The notes under the pieces: generated by a model
Seen by the model: only the letters and a program-made list of their open reading frames with translations
Told to the model about the DNA's origin: nothing
Database searches by the model: none
Assembly: GCA_002483105.1 (NCBI GenBank)
Contig: DLHG01000004.1
Span: 12,738 to 76,737 of the forward strand
Direction of reading: 5' to 3'
Source: Bacteroidetes bacterium UBA7674
Lineage (GTDB): Bacteria > Bacteroidota > Bacteroidia > Chitinophagales > Chitinophagaceae
DNA length: 64,000 nt
In this document: piece by piece, positions 58,828 through 64,000 of the stretch
Layout: the number at the start of each line of letters is the position of its first letter
Numbering within the stretch: position 1 is the first letter of the stretch
Position numbers and translations under genes: made by a program

Positions 58828-60900
58828 CTAATTCATTACCGGCAGGAAAGAGTACTTATCTGCGTACTCCATCATTTGCTGATAGAAGCTGGTGGGGTAT
58901 TCCACTTTTACATCTGTTATCTTGTCCCCGTTCATAACAGGAACAAGGCGTGGCTGAATGAAGCCCTGGTAAGGTTTCACGTTCAGCTTAGCATAACGCT
59001 CCAGTATCTCTTTGTGCAGTTTAGCATCTACCTTAACGCCATAGCCTTCCACCAGGTTTTTAGCACCCTGATAGTCACCTTCTGATTTAATACGTTGCAG
59101 TTCTTTCAGCAACTCACCGAAAAGCACACGCAGTTTCGCGTAGTCATTTACCCGAACGTATGTTTTGTTGTTATTGGTAAAGAATTCGATAACATTATCT
59201 TTCTTTCCTTTCTCGTAAGCCCAACCGGCAACTAACTGGCGATTACGCATGTGTGCCTCTTCCAGTTGCTCTCCTTCTTTCAGGCGGGTAAGCTGTGTCA
59301 TCAGGCCATTCATTATGTAGCTGTCATATTCTGCCTTACCTACGTCCATTGTCGGCATTACACCTATGTCAACAAGTTTTTGATCCATGATATAATATAG
59401 CGCAACAAGATCAGCACGGGCTTCTTCCATTGTAGACGCATAGTTCTTCAAAGTGATGTCCGTTGTCTTTACGCCTTTATTTATTCTTCCTGAAGCGTGC
59501 CCTATACACTCGTGCATATCAGTATGCAGGTCACCTGCGAGTGAACCATGTTTTTTCAATCTTGCTATTACTTCAGGGCTGGCGCCAAATTCATCTAATG
59601 TACCACCCTTAGCCTTCATGATATTGTATGAGTGAACGATATTGCTGAGCGAAACTGATTTAGAACCGTGATCTTTGCGTATCCAGTCAGCATTAGGCAG
59701 GTTAACACCTATAGGAGTGCTTGGGGAAGCGTCACCACTTTCCACTATCACAGTAATAGCCTTAGCCGAAATGCCTTTTACCGTATCTTTCTTGTGTTCC
59801 TTCATTATAGGAGAGTTATCCTCAAACCATTGTGCTTCATTGGCAATAGCTTCTATACGTTTGCTCATCTCCAGGTCTTTTATGGACACAACGCTTTCAA
59901 AACTTCCTCTCTTGCCTATAGCATCCATATATACTTCTATGAAGCCATTCACCGCATCCAGCCTTGAATTGGTATCTACTGCCCAGGCAATGCTGTAGTC
60001 GTCGAACGTTTTCAAGTCACCGGACTTGTAATATTGCACCAGCAATTCCAAAGCCTTCTTCTGTGCTGCATTCTCCGCTACAGGCACTGCTTTTTCCAGC
60101 CAATACACGATCTTCTCAATAGACGGACTGTACATGCCGCCTACTTTCCAAACCTTCTCTACCAGTTTGCCATCAGCACCCTTCATCAGTTTGCTGTTCA
60201 AGCCCCATGATGGCGCATTTCCTTCTGTATTGAATCCTGCATAGAAAGCATCTACCTCTTTTTGTGTTACACCTTCGTAGAAGTTATTAGCCGAGTTAGC
60301 AACATTATCAATGTCGGCACGCTGATCCACCAGCTTAGGCATAAATGACATATCATATACCGCAGGCTTGATGCGCGCCATGAAGTCTGCATTGCTTTCG
60401 CCTGCATTCTTAGGCAGCTTAGCCTGGTCGCAATCGTTTACCAACTGAGTGAAATACTCGAAAGAACACTCAGGGATGAATTTCTCGTTGCTGTAGTGGT
60501 GGTAGTTACCATTGCTGAACCATACGCGACCGGCATAGGTTTCAAACTTCTTCCAGTCATCGGAATTTTTATCGCCCTTGTAAGAACCATATATTGCTTC
60601 TATGGTCTTACGGATGGTAAGGCCATATTTATTCTTCTGGTCGTAAATAATATCACGGCCACAAAGAGCGGCTTCGTAGAGATAGTACGCCAGTTCCTTT
60701 TGCTTCGGAGTTAACTCATTAAATCCCGGCACTTCGTAACGCAATACCTGCAGGTCGGCAAAAGATTCTGCTTCAACGTTAAATGCAGCCTGTCCCGCAT
60801 TTACGGTATCTACTTTATCACCCTCACCGGAATTGTTTCCGCAAGAGGTTGTCATTTGCATAGTCATTAATGCCATAACCGGAATGATCCACTTTTTCAT
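58828..60900 (-). CDS. M49 (dipeptidyl-peptidase III-like) metallopeptidase lipoprotein
   Basis: 690 residues. A lipoprotein signal (MKKWIIPVMALMTMQMTTSC, lipobox Cys at 20) sends it to the envelope. The M49 zinc motif HECIGH is at about residue 463 (HExxGH), and the third-ligand motif STMEEARADLVALYY lies about 40 residues later. Family members remove dipeptides from the N-terminus of peptides. Bacteroidota versions are often misnamed dihydrofolate reductase. The HEXXGH spacing rules out ordinary HEXXH families. It stands alone. Confidence 0.9.
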   Translation of the reverse strand: MKKWIIPVMALMTMQMTTSCGNNSGEGDKVDTVNAGQAAFNVEAESFADLQVLRYEVPGFNELTPKQKELAYYLYEAALCGRDIIYDQKNKYGLTIRKTIEAIYGSYKGDKNSDDWKKFETYAGRVWFSNGNYHHYSNEKFIPECSFEYFTQLVNDCDQAKLPKNAGESNADFMARIKPAVYDMSFMPKLVDQRADIDNVANSANNFYEGVTQKEVDAFYAGFNTEGNAPSWGLNSKLMKGADGKLVEKVWKVGGMYSPSIEKIVYWLEKAVPVAENAAQKKALELLVQYYKSGDLKTFDDYSIAWAVDTNSRLDAVNGFIEVYMDAIGKRGSFESVVSIKDLEMSKRIEAIANEAQWFEDNSPIMKEHKKDTVKGISAKAITVIVESGDASPSTPIGVNLPNADWIRKDHGSKSVSLSNIVHSYNIMKAKGGTLDEFGASPEVIARLKKHGSLAGDLHTDMHECIGHASGRINKGVKTTDITLKNYASTMEEARADLVALYYIMDQKLVDIGVMPTMDVGKAEYDSYIMNGLMTQLTRLKEGEQLEEAHMRNRQLVAGWAYEKGKKDNVIEFFTNNNKTYVRVNDYAKLRVLFGELLKELQRIKSEGDYQGAKNLVEGYGVKVDAKLHKEILERYAKLNVKPYQGFIQPRLVPVMNGDKITDVKVEYPTSFYQQMMEYADKYSFLPVMN

Positions 60901-61005
60901 TTTATATAAAGATTAAGAATTGACTAAGAGGATTTAAAAATAGGTCATAAATATGATTGATTGAAATAATTAGCAAATACCCGCTATTGGTGTATTTTTA
61001 TCGCG

Positions 61006-61449
61006 ATGAAACAGTTTTTAGCCGCATCCTTACTGATATTACTGGCAGCATGTGATAACCAACCTGTTGCGCAAAAAGAAGAAGTTGATGCCAAGGCAGC
61101 ATTTGTACCCGCAGCTCCCAATACCGTAATGGTGGAGGACTCTGTGAAGGTGCCTGAAAGCCCGAATAATTTTTCGTTCAAAGTAAAGGTGATAGCCACT
61201 GAATATACTGCAAAGCAGGGCACATATACTATAGCCATGGTATATGGCCCTGATAGCAATGCCAGTATGTTTACAATGCCCAAGGGAGCGGCACACCTGC
61301 TACCCGAGCTGAAGAAGAAAGAGGGTTATCATTTTATTATTGGCTTTACCTACATGGGGCAGTTCTATGAGTACTATGATGTGACGTTCACCTATGGTTT
61401 TCCGCATACCACCAAAGTGCATTTAATAAAGGCTTATGTGCTGGAGTAG
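61006..61449 (+). CDS. small predicted lipoprotein
   Basis: 147 residues. A lipobox (FLAASLLILLAAC, Cys at 16) follows MKQ. The mature part is a beta-rich domain (NFSFKVKVIATEYTAKQGTY, then TIAMVYGPDSNA and GYHFIIGFTYMGQFYEYYDV). No family is recognised. A TATTTTTA box lies 5 bases before the ATG. It is divergent from the M49 gene. Confidence 0.72.
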   Translation: MKQFLAASLLILLAACDNQPVAQKEEVDAKAAFVPAAPNTVMVEDSVKVPESPNNFSFKVKVIATEYTAKQGTYTIAMVYGPDSNASMFTMPKGAAHLLPELKKKEGYHFIIGFTYMGQFYEYYDVTFTYGFPHTTKVHLIKAYVLE

Positions 61450-61450
61450 A

Positions 61451-61483
61451 GTTGACTAGTTGATAGGTTAATAAGTTGATTAG
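61451..61483 (+). repeat. AGTTGATT-type repeat
   Basis: GTTGACTAGTTGATAGG then TTAATAAGTTGATTAG, related to the ridA-glnS inverted repeat at 51532-51582. It lies just after the small lipoprotein gene. Confidence 0.5.
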
Positions 61484-61497
61484 GCGTTGAGCCAATA

Positions 61498-61530
61498 CAA
61501 AAACGGGCGGGGCTGTGTAGCCCGCCCGTT
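61498..61530 (-). terminator. Rho-independent terminator of the M56 gene
   Basis: AACGGGCGGG pairs with CCCGCCCGTT around 9 bases; on the minus strand TTTTTG follows. It lies 22 bases after the M56 stop. Confidence 0.85.
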
Positions 61531-61552
61531 CCTTTATCTATAGTAATAGAAT

Positions 61553-63016
61553 TTAGTGTGGTTTTTGAAATTGTAGTTTTGCATTATGATCCTTCACTAT
61601 TATCCTGTACCCTAATTCTATGCCCCAGGCATCATACCAGATCACAGGCTTACCGTCAAGTTCCGCAGGTTTGAATTTCGGTGTATTGTCTAATGCTTCA
61701 GTTAGTTTGTTATCAATTGCCAGCTTTATGCTTTTGTCGACAACCGTATTTATGTTTGACGTCTGTAACCCTTTATTCTCATAATAAACCAAATTACCTT
61801 TCTTATCCACTATAGGATAAGAAATATGGATAAAATACTCCCCATCCTCCAACTTATCCAATTCCCTTTTCGCGCTATTGAATAAGTAGTTGGAGAGGTC
61901 TTTATCCTTCCCTGAAAAAACAGGTTCTTTAGATACTTCACCTGCTGAATGAATCACTTCTCCATTCATCTTTACAGGCGAAGCAAAGAATGAGACTTTC
62001 AGTACTTCTCCTTCATGTTTTACATCACCATCAAACTCTATCGTTCCCTCTTTGCCAGCCAGTTCATTTCTTTGCAGCGTAACAGGTTTCCCTGTAGGAC
62101 CGCTAAATTCAAACCTATTACCTTTAAATACTACTACATTATCGTCTCCTTTCTTGTATGAATACGCGCTTTTAGTAAAGCAAAACATGCAACAGAGCGC
62201 GAGCGGTAGTGCTACCAGCGCCTTCAGCAAATTACGTTTGGATGATTTTTTTGTTAGCATGATAATTCTCTTTTTTATTGGTGAACGATTGAATGAATGC
62301 GTGATAGCGGGATTGGCTTGCAACAGTGCCTGCTCTACCAGGAATGTTCCGTATTCCGCAGGTTCATCAACGCCGACCATATCGGCCTGGTATTCGTGTA
62401 TTAAAAGCAGCCTTTGCTGAAATACATAGACCAATGGATGGAACCAGAAAAAGACACGGGTAAGCTGCATCAGCAGCAAGTCTATAAAATGAAGATGTGA
62501 CGCATGTTGCTGTTCATGCTGTAATAACATTTGCCATTCTCTGTCATCATACAGCTTCCTGTTGCCTACGAACAAGTAATTGAAAATAGAGAAGGGGCCA
62601 TGGGCTTCATTGGTAGTGATAACTGTCCACCTTGCCTCTTTCCGATGTGAACCCTTTCTGTATAACCGTATCAGCAGTAATACATCTTTACCAATGAGTA
62701 CCAGGCTAAAAAAGATGCCTGTCAAATAAACGAACAATACTATCAACGCTATATTGAATGTATCTCCTGCAGGTACAATGGTTGTTTCGATACTTTGCTT
62801 TACCGTTACTAACTCCTGCAAGGGACGGTCTAACGGTGTATGATATACCATTGTATCCTTTTGCCAGCTAATAGCAGGCAATACAAGACCCAAAACCAAA
62901 GAAGACAATAAGTATATCCTGTTGTACTTATGAAATGTTTCCTTGCGCAGGAACAGATCATATACCAGCAAACAGAGTAGCCAGATGGCGGTCGTATTGA
63001 GGAGGTGCTGTATCAT
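61553..63016 (-). CDS. M56 family (BlaR1-like) membrane peptidase
   Basis: 487 residues. Three or four helices in the first 110 residues, then the zinc motif HEQQHASHLH at about residue 167, and YLFVGNRKLYDDREWQMLL before it. A further helix (LVALPLALCCMFCFTKSAY) near residue 265 leads to a periplasmic region of about 200 residues. BlaR1/MecR1-type proteins sense a ligand outside and cut a BlaI repressor. No BlaI gene is beside it. The DUF6624 gene lies 4 bp upstream on the same strand. Confidence 0.85.
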   Translation of the reverse strand: MIQHLLNTTAIWLLCLLVYDLFLRKETFHKYNRIYLLSSLVLGLVLPAISWQKDTMVYHTPLDRPLQELVTVKQSIETTIVPAGDTFNIALIVLFVYLTGIFFSLVLIGKDVLLLIRLYRKGSHRKEARWTVITTNEAHGPFSIFNYLFVGNRKLYDDREWQMLLQHEQQHASHLHFIDLLLMQLTRVFFWFHPLVYVFQQRLLLIHEYQADMVGVDEPAEYGTFLVEQALLQANPAITHSFNRSPIKKRIIMLTKKSSKRNLLKALVALPLALCCMFCFTKSAYSYKKGDDNVVVFKGNRFEFSGPTGKPVTLQRNELAGKEGTIEFDGDVKHEGEVLKVSFFASPVKMNGEVIHSAGEVSKEPVFSGKDKDLSNYLFNSAKRELDKLEDGEYFIHISYPIVDKKGNLVYYENKGLQTSNINTVVDKSIKLAIDNKLTEALDNTPKFKPAELDGKPVIWYDAWGIELGYRIIVKDHNAKLQFQKPH

Positions 63017-63020
63017 GAGC

Positions 63021-63992
63021 TTAGTATTTATAGTTTTTTTCTAACTCAGGTAACGCCTTTTTGTAGGCTTCAACATCCCATATTATTTGCCATTTACCCG
63101 CATAGTCGGCTAACGGTCCAAGACCTACCTCTGCTCTTCTCTTATCTACATTATCCGGGTCTTCCAGCGGCGAGACAAATGCCTTACCGTCTTTATCCAT
63201 TCCTATCTGGCTACCATATATCTGGCGCTTTCCCTGGCGTAAGGCCACCCTGTCTTCCAGCAAGGCTAATGCGCTTGGTTGTGCCTTGCGATTCCTTACG
63301 GCCTCTCTCATCACCGGAAGATATTTCTGCTGTATATCCAGATCCGCATGTTGTATTACGAGGAATATGGTCTGGCTCCCTTGCGGGCCTACTTCATCGG
63401 GGCCCATCCAACCGTATTTATCGAGAATAGCCAATACTTTCTTCAGGTTAACCGCGTCTTTCTCTTCAATTGTTTTCCAAAGGTCTTTTACCTCTTTAGA
63501 ATCACGGCCGTATTTTGCTACAACGCCGTCTATTTGCATACGATAAGACTGATCTTCTTTAAATACAGTATCCAGTATAGCAATCACCGGCTTGTTCATA
63601 CCTTCTTCAGCCTTATCTTTGTTTTGCTTTACTGTTGCAACAATGTCATTCCAACGTTTGTCTTTGTGAAGCGTTTCGAGGTCGGTATCAGAAGTAATAT
63701 GACCGAGATTGGTATAGTTCATTTTGGTAACAAGACGTTCCAGCTGAAAGAAGGAGGAATCTGCGTTCCCTGCCAGTGACCATGAGCATGCTGCATTGTA
63801 CCTATCAGTTGCTGTGCCTTTCCAGCCATTAGCCTCAAAAGCCTTAGAATAGTGATTGGCGGAGGCTTTGTAATCTTTTGCAGCGTAAGCCTCCTCGGCC
63901 TTTTTAATATACTCTGAGTATTCTTTGCTGAGCTGTGCCCGCGCAGAACCGAGGAAAGAAAGGAAGATGCAAACTGACAGTAACTTTCTCAT
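63021..63992 (-). CDS. secreted TPR protein with DUF6624-like domain
   Basis: 323 residues. Signal peptide (LLSVCIFLSFLGSARA) is followed by TPR-like repeats (YIKKAEEAYAAKDYKASANH, GWKGTATDRYNAACSWSLAG), then a domain with DKYGWMGPDEVGPQGSQTIF, LVIQHADLDIQQKYLPVMRE and QIYGSQIGMDKDGKAFVSPL, which matches DUF6624. Function unknown. It is transcribed just ahead of the M56 gene and may take part in the same sensing system. Start at the ATG near the window end. Confidence 0.75.
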   Translation of the reverse strand: MRKLLSVCIFLSFLGSARAQLSKEYSEYIKKAEEAYAAKDYKASANHYSKAFEANGWKGTATDRYNAACSWSLAGNADSSFFQLERLVTKMNYTNLGHITSDTDLETLHKDKRWNDIVATVKQNKDKAEEGMNKPVIAILDTVFKEDQSYRMQIDGVVAKYGRDSKEVKDLWKTIEEKDAVNLKKVLAILDKYGWMGPDEVGPQGSQTIFLVIQHADLDIQQKYLPVMREAVRNRKAQPSALALLEDRVALRQGKRQIYGSQIGMDKDGKAFVSPLEDPDNVDKRRAEVGLGPLADYAGKWQIIWDVEAYKKALPELEKNYKY

Positions 63993-64000
63993 AGATCACT

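Overview
The window looks like chromosomal DNA of a Bacteroidota bacterium, most likely in or near the Chitinophagaceae. The evidence is a SprA-type type IX secretion translocon, secreted proteins with C-terminal type IX sorting domains, the TTTG-N19-TAnnTTTG promoter pattern at several genes, a DAHP synthase fused to chorismate mutase, and the ruvA-sprA and acpP-fabF-rnc gene orders. GC content is moderate and gene density is high. There is no rRNA, no CRISPR array, no intact insertion sequence and no prophage.

Layout. 1-4.3 kb: a giant secreted adhesin-like protein. 4.6-4.8 kb: tRNA-Pro and a copy of its 3' half. 4.9-7.6 kb: pterin synthesis (folE, queD) divergent from futalosine-pathway menaquinone genes (mqnB, mqnD). 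7.7-13.8 kb: a probable operon of sodium symporter, LOG-family protein, O-methyltransferase, LysM glucosaminidase and hpt. 13.8-21 kb: outer membrane protein, GlcD-like oxidase, an MBOAT/AlgJ-like polysaccharide O-acetylation pair, PadR-PspC, and a second AlgJ-like gene. 21-28 kb: SDR and AraC, DUF3606, tRNA-Ala, lpxB, comA, aroE, a methyltransferase and DAHP synthase-chorismate mutase. 28.1-29.1 kb: an accessory patch of hairpin repeats, a dead L,D-transpeptidase fragment and a small channel-like membrane protein. 29-35 kb: rnc, fabF, acpP, a LolD-like ATPase, DUF2795, RidA, a DUF559 nuclease between inverted repeats, and truB. 34.4-37.2 kb: paaABCD with repeats in every spacer. 37.4-46.7 kb: sprA, ruvA and a PorG-like protein. 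46.7-53.3 kb: enoyl-CoA hydratase, a B12-binding protein, rpmH-rnpA-yidD, a PaaY-like protein, an ArsR regulator, tsaB, ridA and glnS. 53.4-58.8 kb: three tandem glycine-rich secreted paralogues. 58.8-64 kb: an M49 peptidase, a lipoprotein, an M56 protein and a DUF6624 protein.

How the genes fit together. SprA and the PorG-like protein are parts of the export route for the four sorting-domain proteins here. paaABCD, the PaaY-like protein, the enoyl-CoA hydratase and the B12 domain suggest aromatic and acyl-CoA catabolism. FolE with QueD, MqnB with MqnD, and AroE with DAHP synthase mark pterin, menaquinone and chorismate biosynthesis.

The most unusual signals are: (1) a superfamily of short GC-rich hairpin repeats whose stems differ by compensating changes, one pair of which brackets a DUF559 nuclease gene in inverted orientation; (2) an rnpA gene that has no ATG, GTG or TTG start for its N-terminal half and appears to start at ATT; (3) the three tandem secreted paralogues, duplicated together with flanking DNA; (4) a two-helix channel-like protein with a non-canonical filter; and (5) -7 promoter boxes that almost touch start codons. 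All assignments come from reading the sequence; no database search was run.
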